A stretch of DNA of 64,000 nucleotides. It comes from Actinomycetospora corticicola. GTDB taxonomy: Bacteria > Actinomycetota > Actinomycetes > Mycobacteriales > Pseudonocardiaceae. Below, piece by piece: positions 42,275-50,637 of this stretch; position 1 is the stretch's first letter; the number at the start of each line of letters is the position of its first letter. The stretch is taken from positions 5,146,001 through 5,210,000 of the forward strand of contig NZ_JACCBN010000001.1 of assembly GCF_013409505.1 (NCBI RefSeq). The letters are read 5' to 3'. The notes beneath the pieces were generated by a model. The model did not search any database. It was not told the origin of the DNA and saw nothing but the letters and a program-made list of their open reading frames with translations. Made by a program: the position numbers and the translations under genes.

Positions 42275-43273
42275 CTAGCGGGGGCGACGGCGCGCCGGGG
42301 TGCCGGAGGTCGAGCGGCCGGGCTGCTGCCGGGCCGACTCCTCGTCGTCCGTGCGGATCACCGGCGAGGTCGACCGACGCGTCCGCTTGACGTCGGACTG
42401 ACGCGTGGCGGTCGAGGTCCGGGACGACTCCGACGCCGGACGCCCCTGCCGTCCGCTGCGGGCCGCGGTCGGGGTGGACCCGGTCGTGCTCGATCGGCTG
42501 CGGCCCGAGGCCGTGCTCGTGCGTCGGGTCCCACGGTCGTCGGCCCCGTCGTTGATCGCCGCGCTGCCCTCGTCGGTGGCGGCCCGGGACGTGCCCACCT
42601 GCTCGTCGGCGTCGGCGTCGGCGTCGGTCGGGTCCTCGGCGTCCGAGTCCTCGGCCTCGACGGGTCCGGACTCCTCGTCGTCGTCCTCGGTGGACCCCAC
42701 GTCCTCGACCCGGCCCCCGGTGTCCTCCGCGTCGTCCTCCGACTCGGAGTCCGAGTCCTCGACCAGGTCGACGGTGTCGTCCGTGTCGGACTCGTCGTCA
42801 TCGGCGGCGGTCTCGTCCGAGGCCTCGGGGGCGGTCGTCTCGGATTCCTCGTCCCACCCGTCGTCGGAGTCCTCGTCGGAGTCCTCGATCTGCTCCTCGT
42901 CGGACCCGGCGACATCCTCCTCGCTGTCCTCGGCGGCGTCCGCCGAGTCGTCCGCGACGACGTCGTCCTCCTCGCCCTCGGGGTGGCCGGCGAGGGTGTC
43001 GCCGTCGGTGTCGACGTCGGCCTCGGGGACGGCCCGGTCGACGGACGTGCCGCCGGCGGAGCCCGCCCGGCGGCCCTCGCCGCTCTCGTCCGTCGTCGTG
43101 ATGGCCGCGAGGGAGACCTCCGTCGGAGCCAGGATCGCCTGGGCGAACCGGCGCTGGGCGGCGAGCATCCGCTCGAGGACGTCGAACATGTCGTCGACGA
43201 GGACGGCAGCCGCGGTGCGGTCCGGTCGGGGGAACCCGCCCAGCAGGCGGATGGTGTCGTCGGGCTCGCTCAT
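42275..43273 (-). CDS. Highly acidic low-complexity protein
   Basis: 332 residues. A short helical N-terminus (VLVDDMFDVLERMLAAQRRF, AQAILAPTEVSLAAI) is followed by about 180 residues rich in Asp, Glu and Ser (for example DSDEDSDDGWDEESE) and a basic Ser/Thr/Arg tail (SVKRTRRSTS-like). It resembles proteins with an acidic intrinsically disordered arm, but no family was recognised. Upstream of fprA on the same strand with a 215-base gap. Confidence 0.6.
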   Translation of the reverse strand: MSEPDDTIRLLGGFPRPDRTAAAVLVDDMFDVLERMLAAQRRFAQAILAPTEVSLAAITTTDESGEGRRAGSAGGTSVDRAVPEADVDTDGDTLAGHPEGEEDDVVADDSADAAEDSEEDVAGSDEEQIEDSDEDSDDGWDEESETTAPEASDETAADDDESDTDDTVDLVEDSDSESEDDAEDTGGRVEDVGSTEDDDEESGPVEAEDSDAEDPTDADADADEQVGTSRAATDEGSAAINDGADDRGTRRTSTASGRSRSSTTGSTPTAARSGRQGRPASESSRTSTATRQSDVKRTRRSTSPVIRTDDEESARQQPGRSTSGTPARRRPR

Positions 43274-43488
43274 GGCACTCCTCGTTCCGCGTCGTCCGCG
43301 GGGGCGCTCCCCGGGATGCGCGGGCGTGCCCACTCCGGGGTGCGGTCCAGCCGTCGTCGGGCGAAGTGGGTGCCGGGGGCCGAGCGGGGTCGCCCGACCG
43401 CGCCGGGGACGGCGCGAACGCGTCACGGATGTGCGGACGTCTGCCGCACGAAGACGGACCCGGCGCCGGACCCGTCGTCGGGAAGGTC

Positions 43489-44844
43489 CTACCGGGAGCG
43501 GATGAGGTCCATGAAGGAGGTGCGGTCGGTGACCTTCACCCGGGGCCGCCCGCCGGTCTCGCCCGCCGCGCGCTCGTGGGCGTCGATGGCCTCCCAGCCG
43601 TCGAGGTCGACGAGGTCGGCGCAGCGGCCGGAGAGCCACTCCTCGACCTCCTCCGCGCTCGCCACGGACGCGCCGTCGCGGGCGCCGGTCGCGAGATCGG
43701 CCAGGAGGTGGCGGACGGTCTCGTTGGCGTCCTTGCGGTTGGTGCCGATGATCCCGGTGGGTCCGCGCTTGATCCAGCCGACCACGTACTCGCGCTCCCG
43801 GCCCTCGATGCGGCCCTCGGTGTGCGGGATCGTGCCGGAGCCCTCGTCGAACGGGACCCCGGGCAGCGCCACGCCCTTGTAGCCCACCGCGCGGAACACC
43901 AGGCCGCACTCGACGGTCTCGCGGTCGCCGGTGTCGACCGGCCGCACCCGCCCGTCCTCGGAGGCCTCGAGCCGGTTGACGGCGAGCTCGACGCCGGTGA
44001 CCGGCCCGTCGTCGCCGTCCCCGAGGATGCGCAGGGGCGAGCGCAGGAAGCGGAACTCCATCCGGCGTTCCGCGTCCGGGTCGGGCCCGCGCTCGGCCCA
44101 GCCGCGGAGGATCTCGACGTTGCGGCGGGTGCCCTTGGCCAGGTCGGCGTCGCCGTCGGCGGACGGGATCTGGGCGGGGTCGACGACGGTGGTGAGGCCG
44201 TCGATCTCGTCGAGCTCCCGCAGCTCGGTGGTGGTGAAGGCGGCCTCGACCGGACCGCGCCGACCGCATACGACGACCTCGCGCACCGACGACCCCACGA
44301 ACGACGTGATGGCGTGGTCGGCGGTGTCGGTGGCGCGCAGGTCGGCCTCGCCGAGCAGCAGCATCCGGGCCACGTCGAGGGCCACGTTGCCGGCGCCGAT
44401 GACCACGGCGCGCTCCGCGGAGAGCTCCGGGTCGAGGTCCACGTAGTCGGGGTGGCCGTTGTACCACCCGACGAAGTCGACGGAGGCCAGGCTGCCGGGC
44501 CGGTCCTCGCCCTCGATGCCGAGCCGACGCTCGGTCTGGGAGCCCACGGCGTAGATCACGGCGTCGTAGCGCTCGACGAGCTCGTCGACCGTGACGTCCT
44601 CGCCGATGTGGACGTGCCCGAAGAACCGGAAGCCGGGGCGGGCGGCGATCTTCTCGTACTGGTTGCTGACCGACTTGATCTTCGGGTGGTCCGGCGCGAC
44701 GCCGGCGCGCACGAGACCCCAGGGGGTGGCCAGCCGGTCGTACATGTCGACCCGCACCGGCGGGTCCTCCGAGTCGAGGAGGGCGCCCGCCGCGTAGAAC
44801 CCCGACGGGCCCGAGCCGACGATCGCCACGGCGTGGGTCCTCAT
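43489..44844 (-). CDS. fprA: Ferredoxin/adrenodoxin-type NADP+ reductase
   Basis: 451 residues, mycobacterial FprA-like. The FAD motif is VAIVGSGPSGFYAAGALL, followed by RLATPWGLVRAGVAPDHPKI; the NADP motif is AVVIGAGNVALDVARMLL, with VCGRRGPVEAAFT. The C-terminus has VFRAVGYKGV and VGWIKRGPTGIIGTNRKD. It passes electrons from NADPH to ferredoxins that feed P450s or other oxygenases. ATG 44844. Confidence 0.95.
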   Translation of the reverse strand: MRTHAVAIVGSGPSGFYAAGALLDSEDPPVRVDMYDRLATPWGLVRAGVAPDHPKIKSVSNQYEKIAARPGFRFFGHVHIGEDVTVDELVERYDAVIYAVGSQTERRLGIEGEDRPGSLASVDFVGWYNGHPDYVDLDPELSAERAVVIGAGNVALDVARMLLLGEADLRATDTADHAITSFVGSSVREVVVCGRRGPVEAAFTTTELRELDEIDGLTTVVDPAQIPSADGDADLAKGTRRNVEILRGWAERGPDPDAERRMEFRFLRSPLRILGDGDDGPVTGVELAVNRLEASEDGRVRPVDTGDRETVECGLVFRAVGYKGVALPGVPFDEGSGTIPHTEGRIEGREREYVVGWIKRGPTGIIGTNRKDANETVRHLLADLATGARDGASVASAEEVEEWLSGRCADLVDLDGWEAIDAHERAAGETGGRPRVKVTDRTSFMDLIRSR

Positions 44845-45012
44845 GGACTGATCCTGTCGGAGGCGGGCGTGATCCGCACCTGTACCGACGCACGGCCCGC
44901 CACGCCGACGATCGGGTGCACCCCCACGGGCGGCGCGTCGGAAAACGGCCCTCGATCGAGTCATCACTCCATGCGGCATCAGGCCTGTGGAGGGGCCCGA
45001 CCTGCGCCGACG

Positions 45013-45243
45013 ATGACAGTGATGATCAGGAACGGACAGCATGCGTCGTGGCGTCGGGGCCGGGAGGTCCTGGACGACTACGACCTCGAGCGTGTCCTCA
45101 CCGAGGAGCTCGCGGACGACCTCGTGAACGAGCTCGCCTGCCTGCGCCCCCGGCGCCGCCCGGCCCACGCCGTGGGCGCGGTCCTCCCCGTCCTGGTCCG
45201 ACGCCCGCGCCTGCGCGTGATCCGGGGCGGCCTCGCCGACTAG
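45013..45243 (+). CDS. Small basic protein of unknown function
   Basis: 76 residues. The first half is helical and acidic (REVLDDYDLERVLTEELADD), the second basic (PRRRPAHAVGAVLPVLVRRP). No family is recognised. Two ATG starts (45013 and 45022) are possible. Its stop overlaps the convergent methyltransferase stop by 4 bases. The assignment rests on coding-like codon use only. Confidence 0.45.
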   Translation: MTVMIRNGQHASWRRGREVLDDYDLERVLTEELADDLVNELACLRPRRRPAHAVGAVLPVLVRRPRLRVIRGGLAD

Positions 45244-45953
45244 CTCTTCACCGCGGCGAGCACCAGGTAGTGGAGCTCGTGGCCGGCCATCGAGAGCCGG
45301 TGCCGGAAGGTGCGCCGCACGACGATGCGGGTGTCCGAGCGGGCGTCGATCATCGCCTCGACGTCGGACACGTCGTGGTCGTCGGGCGCGTCCTTGAGGG
45401 TCAGGGCGAGTACGGAGCTCGCCGGGAACGCCGACCACAGCTCGTCGAGCGCGTCCACCGGGACGTGGCCCTCGCCCACCGCGCCGGCCGCGACGAGGGC
45501 GTTGAGCCGCTCCTCGCCGACCAACCGGGCGACCTCGGCGCTCTCCAGCCGCTCGCCGACGAGGTAGTGCGCGTAGAGCCCGGGCCGGTCGCGGTGCGCG
45601 GCGTCGCGCGCCTCCGGGATGCCGTCGGCGCCGACCACCACGGTCACGCCCCGGGCGCGCAGCTCCTCGCCGACCACCCCGTTGCCCGCGCCCAGGTCGA
45701 AGGCGCGCAGCGCGCCGGGCTCGAGACCGAGCTCCGCGCCGGCCTCGACCGCCGCGTCGGCGACGGTGGCGGGGGAGGCGCACTCGAGCTGCCGCTGCAC
45801 GACCTCCTCGTAGAGCCCGGGGACGTCGTAGACGGTCGCGTAGTCGTGCAGCACGACCCGCTGCGTCTCGCCACCACGGTGGAGCAGGAACTGCTCCTCG
45901 CCCTGCCGGCGGCCGGGGGTCGGGTCGAGTTCGACGGTGAACGGAGCTGTCAT
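45240..45953 (-). CDS. SAM-dependent methyltransferase
   Basis: 237 residues. Motif I is AFDLGAGNGVVGEELRARGV, then VVGADGIPEARDAAHRDRPG. The start (MTAPFTVELDPTPGRRQGEE) and end (RHRLSMAGHELHYLVLAAVK) are conserved in form with other actinobacterial methyltransferases of unknown substrate. ATG 45953. Confidence 0.75.
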   Translation of the reverse strand: MTAPFTVELDPTPGRRQGEEQFLLHRGGETQRVVLHDYATVYDVPGLYEEVVQRQLECASPATVADAAVEAGAELGLEPGALRAFDLGAGNGVVGEELRARGVTVVVGADGIPEARDAAHRDRPGLYAHYLVGERLESAEVARLVGEERLNALVAAGAVGEGHVPVDALDELWSAFPASSVLALTLKDAPDDHDVSDVEAMIDARSDTRIVVRRTFRHRLSMAGHELHYLVLAAVKS

Positions 45954-46150
45954 GGCCTCATCGTGACCGCCGCGACTCCGGGCGGCCCAGACGATGTGTC
46001 GTTGCTCCCCCTGCCGTTTCCCCCGGGCGCCCGGGCGTCCACCCTGCGAGCAGTGCACCGCGCGCCGTCGTCGCCGCCCTCGCACGTTCCCGTCCGAGTC
46101 CCCGCGCCGGACCCCACCCGCGCCGGGACCCCGACGACAGGAGGCTCGCC

Positions 46151-46387
46151 ATGAGCACGTCGTCCCCCGCCCACGCACTGCTGCGTCCCGTGCTCGCCCG
46201 CGGCGCGCAGGTCGCGATCGAGGACCGGGAGCACGCCTCGACGATCGTCGCGGACCTGCTCCACCGGGAGTGCACCGAGTGGAGCTGGACCTCGCACCGT
46301 TCGGAGGCGCACCGCGCCGACGCCCGCCGCATCGTCGGAGCGCTCTGCCGGGAGGGATGGGGCCCGTCCGAGGCGCTCCCCGGATGA
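46151..46387 (+). CDS. Small protein of unknown function
   Basis: 78 residues, mostly helical (LLRPVLARGAQVAIEDREHA, STIVADLLHRECTEWSW, RRIVGALCREGWGP). GACAGGAGG precedes the ATG by a good distance, supporting translation. No known domain. Confidence 0.5.
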   Translation: MSTSSPAHALLRPVLARGAQVAIEDREHASTIVADLLHRECTEWSWTSHRSEAHRADARRIVGALCREGWGPSEALPG

Positions 46388-46493
46388 GTCACGGTGCCTC
46401 GCCACGAGACAGAAACGGTTAGGCTGATGCGCCGATCGGCGCAAGGTCGGCCGCGTTCCGGTGGTGTCCACCGGACCCGTGGGGAGGAACGCC

Positions 46494-46760
46494 GTGAGCA
46501 CGATGGAGATCGACGGACGTCAGGTCCGGGAGTCCAGCCGCCGCTCCGGAGCGGTCTGGACCTGGCAGTCGCAGAGCGAGCAGCCCATCGACTACGAGAT
46601 CGAGTGGGTGCAGGAGAAGGACGTCTTCCTGTACGGCACCCGGGTGCGGCCGGGCGGCTGGAACGTGTCCGAGCTCGACCAGTCCACCTGGGTCAACGAC
46701 GGCACTCTCGAGGGTGCCCGCGAGGTCGTCGAACGGCGCATGTCGTCGATGCCCCGCTGA
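46494..46760 (+). CDS. Small protein of unknown function
   Basis: 88 residues with a likely beta-rich centre (SGAVWTWQSQSEQPIDYEIE, DVFLYGTRVRPGGWNVSE) and a closing helix (LEGAREVVERRMSSM). GGGGAGGAAC before GTG 46494 is a good ribosome site. The family is not recognised. A perfect hairpin follows the stop. Confidence 0.55.
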   Translation: MSTMEIDGRQVRESSRRSGAVWTWQSQSEQPIDYEIEWVQEKDVFLYGTRVRPGGWNVSELDQSTWVNDGTLEGAREVVERRMSSMPR

Positions 46761-46763
46761 CCG

Positions 46764-46806
46764 CCGTCCCGACGACGGGTCCGGTCCGGACCCGTCGTCG
46801 GGACGG
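46764..46806. terminator. Perfect 20-bp stem hairpin terminator
   Basis: Arms 46764-46783 and 46787-46806 pair perfectly around a 3-base loop and each contains the CCCGACGACGGG 12-mer or its complement. It separates the 46494 gene from the convergent DUF2795 gene (46812), fitting a bidirectional terminator. Confidence 0.85.
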
Positions 46807-46811
46807 GCGTG

Positions 46812-47021
46812 CTAGGAGCCGCCCCCGAGGACGCCGGCCTCGCTGAGCTTCTTCATGACGGCGTTCGGGCCGTCGAACTGCTCCTTGTCGAGACCGCGCA
46901 GCGTCTCGACCAGCTGGTCGTCGGCGCCCTTCGACTTGGCGTGCTCGGCGAGCTGCTCGGGGTCACCCGGGTAGTCGAAACCGCCGAGGGACTTCTGGAC
47001 CTGCGTGACGTCGTAACCCAT
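46812..47021 (-). CDS. DUF2795 domain protein
   Basis: 69 residues: VTQVQKSLGGFDYPGDPEQL, AEHAKSKGADDQLVETLRGL and FDGPNAVMKKLSEAGVLGG match the DUF2795 pattern closely. These small helical proteins are frequent in actinobacteria and have no settled role. A more divergent relative lies at 11734. Confidence 0.8.
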   Translation of the reverse strand: MGYDVTQVQKSLGGFDYPGDPEQLAEHAKSKGADDQLVETLRGLDKEQFDGPNAVMKKLSEAGVLGGGS

Positions 47022-47047
47022 GGCCGGGGGATGACCGCTCTCCGGCG

Positions 47048-47515
47048 ATGCAACCGTGGAATCCTCGTCCCGTGGTCGGATGCCCGTTCTCGTGCGTCGT
47101 GTGGGACCTCGACGGCACGCTGCTCGAGCGCGGTGGGCTCACCCCCGTCGACGGGGTCGAGACGCTGCTCGCGGCCTGGTCGGCGGACGGGGTGGAGATG
47201 GCCGTCGCGACGTCCGCGCCGACGGGCCTCGCGCGCCGCGTGGTGGACGAGCTCGGCTGGTCGTCGTGGTTCGGCCACGTCGCGGGGACCGGCCCCGGTG
47301 TGGTCGGGAAGGACGAGGTGCTGGTCGAGGCGCTGCTCGGGCTGGGGCGCGTCCTGCCGGACGGGGCCGTCGGGGCGGCGATGGTCGGCGACGCCCCCAC
47401 GGACGTCGCGGCCGCGCGGCGGCACGGGCTCACCGCGGTCGGCGTGACGTGGAGCGGGACCCCGGCGGACGTGCTGGGCGGGGCGGATCTGATCTGGAGC
47501 CACCCGCCGTCGTGA
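47048..47515 (+). CDS. HAD-like phosphatase
   Basis: 155 residues. The nucleophile motif is VVWDLDGTLLERGG, the second motif VAVATSAPTG, and the acidic motif AMVGDAPTDVAAARRHG. No cap domain is present, making it a small C0-type HAD with an unknown substrate, perhaps a phosphoglycolate phosphatase relative. Its stop overlaps the dinB start by 4 bases. The exact start is uncertain (47048 or the downstream GTG codons near 47074). Confidence 0.75.
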   Translation: MQPWNPRPVVGCPFSCVVWDLDGTLLERGGLTPVDGVETLLAAWSADGVEMAVATSAPTGLARRVVDELGWSSWFGHVAGTGPGVVGKDEVLVEALLGLGRVLPDGAVGAAMVGDAPTDVAAARRHGLTAVGVTWSGTPADVLGGADLIWSHPPS

Positions 47516-48831
47516 CCGGCCGTTGGGTGGTCCACCTGGACCTCGACTCGTTCTTCGCCTCCGCCGAGCAGCTCACCCGGCCGACGTTGCGCGGGCGGCC
47601 GGTGCTGGTCGGCGGCCTCGGGCCGCGGGGCATCGTCGCGGGCGCGTCGGGCGAGGCCAAGGCGTTCGGGGCCCGGTCGGCGATGCCGATGGCGCAGGCG
47701 CGCCGGGCGTGCCCCACCGCGGTGGCCCTGCCGCCGCGCACGGCCGTCTACCGGACGCTCTCCGAGTCGTTCTTCGCCGTGGTGCGGGCGGCCGCCCCGG
47801 TGCTGGAGCAGGTCGCCTACGACGAGACGTTCGCCGAACCGGCCGCCCTGGCCGGAGCGGGCCCCGACGAGGTGCACGCGTGGGCCGAGGGCGTGCGCGC
47901 GCAGGTCCGGGAGGCGACGGGGCTCGCGGTGTCGGTGGGAGCGGGCTCGGGCAAGCAGGTCGCGAAGATCGCCTCCGGGCTCGCCAAGCCGGACGGGGTG
48001 CACGTGGTCGCGCACGGCGGGGAGCGGGCGCTGCTCGACCCGTTGCCGGTGCGGTCGCTGTGGGGCATCGGGCCGGTCGCCGAGACCGCGCTGGCGCGGG
48101 CCGGGGTCACCACGATCGCGGCCTTCGCGGCGATGCCGCCGGCGGAGGTCACGGCGCTGCTCGGCTCGGCGGTGGGGAGTGCGCTGCACCGGCTCGCGCA
48201 GGGGGTGGACGACCGGGCGGTGACCGAGCGGGGCGAGGCGAAGCAGGTCAGCGCGGAGACCACGTTCGACACCGACCTCTCCGACGTGGCCGGGGTGCGG
48301 CGCGCGGTGGCCGACCTGGCCGCCTCGGCGCACACGCGGCTCGTCGCCTCGCAGCGGGCCGCCCGCACCGTGACGGTGAAGGTCCGTGGCGGGGACTTCG
48401 TGACCCACACGCGCTCGGAGACCTCGACGGTCGCGTCGACCGACCTGCCGGCGCTGACCGCGGTGGCCCAGCGGCTCGCCGTCGACGCGCTGCCCGACGC
48501 CGGGGTCCGGCTGGTCGGGGTGTCCTACGCCGGCCTCACCACGGCCGTGCAGGGGACGCTGTTCGAGACCGGGGGCGCGGCACCCGAGCCGGTCGCACCC
48601 GACGTCGGGACGGAGCCGGCGGAGGCCCCGACCCCACCCCCGGAGCAGCCGTGGCGCACCGGCGACGACGCCGCGCACCCCGAGCACGGGCACGGCTGGG
48701 TGCAGGGCGCCGGGCACGGGCGGGTCACCGTGCGGTTCGAGACGCGGTCGACCGGGCCGGGGCGGGCGCGGACGTTCGCCGCGGACGACCCGGAGCTCAC
48801 GCGGGGCGATCCGCTCGTGTCGTTGACCTGA
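47512..48831 (+). CDS. dinB: DNA polymerase IV
   Basis: 439 residues, Y-family polymerase. HLDLDSFFASAEQL (first metal site), GARSAMPMAQARRACP, QVAYDETFAEPAAL (YDE instead of the usual VDE/IDE type SIDEAY), SVGAGSGKQVAKIASGLAKP and the helix-hairpin-helix LWGIGPVAETALARAGV are visible. The palm acidic pair reads YDETF, where SIDEA is typical, so the second catalytic Asp/Glu are kept as DE. A C-terminal extension (from about 355) carries a GHGWVQGAGHGRVTVRF motif. GTG 47512 overlaps the HAD stop. Confidence 0.9.
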   Translation: MTGRWVVHLDLDSFFASAEQLTRPTLRGRPVLVGGLGPRGIVAGASGEAKAFGARSAMPMAQARRACPTAVALPPRTAVYRTLSESFFAVVRAAAPVLEQVAYDETFAEPAALAGAGPDEVHAWAEGVRAQVREATGLAVSVGAGSGKQVAKIASGLAKPDGVHVVAHGGERALLDPLPVRSLWGIGPVAETALARAGVTTIAAFAAMPPAEVTALLGSAVGSALHRLAQGVDDRAVTERGEAKQVSAETTFDTDLSDVAGVRRAVADLAASAHTRLVASQRAARTVTVKVRGGDFVTHTRSETSTVASTDLPALTAVAQRLAVDALPDAGVRLVGVSYAGLTTAVQGTLFETGGAAPEPVAPDVGTEPAEAPTPPPEQPWRTGDDAAHPEHGHGWVQGAGHGRVTVRFETRSTGPGRARTFAADDPELTRGDPLVSLT

Positions 48832-48838
48832 CATCTGA

Positions 48839-48893
48839 TGGCAGGAAAGCGTCGTTGCTGTCACGGCATGACAGCAACGACGCTTCCTGCCAC
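48839..48893. repeat. 57-nt palindromic element, copy C
   Basis: Arms start TGGCAGGAAAGCGTCG and end ACGACGCTTCCTGCCA around a short centre (CACGGCATG). It lies between the convergent dinB and ABC transporter genes, 7 and 10 bases from their stops. Confidence 0.9.
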
Positions 48894-48903
48894 GAGAATC
48901 TGG

Positions 48904-50637
48904 TCAGAGCAGTAGCTGCGAGCGGGCCAGCTCCGCGTAGAGCGGGCTCGCGTCGAGGAGCTCGGCATGGGTGCCGACGGCTACGACCCGCCCGCCGTCG
49001 AGGACGACGATCTGGTCGCAGTCGACCACCGTGGAGAGCCGGTGGGCGACGATCAGGAGGGTCCGGTCCGCGGCCGCGGCGACGTCGATGGCGTCCTTGA
49101 GGGCCTGTTCGTTGCGGGCGTCGAGGCTCGCGGTGGGCTCGTCGAGCAGCATCACCGACGGCTCGGCGAGCAGGGTGCGCGCGATCGCGAGGCGTTGGCG
49201 CTCCCCGCCCGAGAGCAGGACCCCGCCCTCGCCGACCGGGGCGTCCAGCCCGAGCGGCGACCGCTCGACCAGCCCCGAGAGGTTCACCGACGCGAGGACG
49301 GCGAGCTGGTCGGCCTCCGGGGCGTCCGGCGCGGCGAGCACGAGGTTCTCCCGCAGCGTGCCGGCGAGGGCGGGCGACTCCTGCTCGACGTAGCCGAGTC
49401 GGGCCCGTAGTGCGTCCCGCGGCTGGTCCCGCACGTCGACCCCGTCGACGAGCACGGCGCCGCCGGTCACGTCGTAGAACCGTTCGACCAGGGCGAAGAC
49501 GGTCGACTTGCCCGCCCCGGAGGGCCCGACGAGCGCGGTGCGCGTGCCGCGGGGCACGGCGAAGCCGACCCGGTCGAGCACGACCGTGCCGTCGGGGTAG
49601 CGGAAGCCGACGTCGCGCAACTCCAGCGCGGGCGCCGCGCCGGGGGCGGCCGCTCCGGTGGGCGCGTCGTCCGCGGACTCCCCGCGCAGGCGGACGACCT
49701 CCTCGATCCGGGCCAGCGCCCCGAGCCCGGTCTGCAGCTGCGTCCAGGCCTGGGTGAGGCGCGCGAAGGGCAGCACGAGCAGGAACAGGTAGAGCACGAA
49801 CGACACGAGCTCGGCGACCGTCAGCTGCCCGGCCGCGACCCGCGCGCCCCCGATCCCGAGCACGGCGATGAACGAGCCCTGGGTGGCGATCGTGACGGCG
49901 GGCGAGACGAGGGCCTGCAGCCGGGCCGAGCGCACGCCGACCGCGTACGCGGCGGTGGCCGCCCCGACGACGCCGTCGACCTCCCGGTCGGTCGCCCCGC
50001 TCGCGCGGATCGTGCGGACCGCGCCCAGCGCGCGCTCGACCGCCGCGGTCATCTCGCCGACCCGCGCCTGGGAGAGCGTCGAGAGCGCCCGCAGCCGGCG
50101 CGACGCCGTCCCGATGACCACGACCCCCGCCGCGACGGCGAGCAGCGTGACGCCGAGCAGGACCAGGTCGACCAGGGCCATCGCGACGGCCGCCCCCACG
50201 ACGACCACGACCGAGCTGCCGAGCTCGAAGAGCCCCGACGTCACGACGGCCCGCAGGAGCGTGGTGTCAGAGCCGATCCGGGAGATCAGGTCCCCGGTGC
50301 GGCGGGCGTCGTACTCCGGCACGGACAGCCGCAGCACCCGCTCCACCAGCCGGCGGCGGGTCGAGAGCACCACGCCCTCGGCGGTCCGCTGGAGCAGGAA
50401 CGACATCACCGCGCCCACGAGCGCGCCACCGATCAGCACCGCCACGAGCAGAGCTGCGGCCGACAGGACCGGCCCGCCGCCCTGCACCGCCGCGATCACC
50501 CGGCCGACGAGCAGCGGCTGGGCCAGCGAGGTGCCCGCCGTGAGCAGGGACAGCAGCGCGACGACGGTCAACGTGCCGCGGTGCTCGGCCAGGTACGGCC
50601 ACAGGCGCCGCAGCCCTGCGTCGGACGGGGTCAGCAC
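48904..50637 (-). CDS. ABC transporter, fused permease-ATPase (exporter)
   Basis: 577 residues: six-helix membrane domain (LTVVALLSLLTAGTSLAQPL onward), then an ATPase with Walker A VGPSGAGKSTVFALVERFYD, Q-loop VEQESPALAGTL, signature LLSGGERQRLAIARTLL, Walker B VMLLDEPTASLD and H-loop IVAHRLSTV. It is a half-size type IV exporter that works as a dimer, probably moving a drug or lipid. GTG 50637 overlaps the epoxide hydrolase stop by 7 bases. Confidence 0.9.
   Translation of the reverse strand: MLTPSDAGLRRLWPYLAEHRGTLTVVALLSLLTAGTSLAQPLLVGRVIAAVQGGGPVLSAAALLVAVLIGGALVGAVMSFLLQRTAEGVVLSTRRRLVERVLRLSVPEYDARRTGDLISRIGSDTTLLRAVVTSGLFELGSSVVVVVGAAVAMALVDLVLLGVTLLAVAAGVVVIGTASRRLRALSTLSQARVGEMTAAVERALGAVRTIRASGATDREVDGVVGAATAAYAVGVRSARLQALVSPAVTIATQGSFIAVLGIGGARVAAGQLTVAELVSFVLYLFLLVLPFARLTQAWTQLQTGLGALARIEEVVRLRGESADDAPTGAAAPGAAPALELRDVGFRYPDGTVVLDRVGFAVPRGTRTALVGPSGAGKSTVFALVERFYDVTGGAVLVDGVDVRDQPRDALRARLGYVEQESPALAGTLRENLVLAAPDAPEADQLAVLASVNLSGLVERSPLGLDAPVGEGGVLLSGGERQRLAIARTLLAEPSVMLLDEPTASLDARNEQALKDAIDVAAAADRTLLIVAHRLSTVVDCDQIVVLDGGRVVAVGTHAELLDASPLYAELARSQLLL

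Noticed and set aside
45990-46025. A possible sixth, partial copy of the 57-nt element (GTGTCGTTGCTCCCCCTGCC)
   Set aside because: Only a short stretch resembles the core and there is no paired arm, so chance similarity cannot be excluded.
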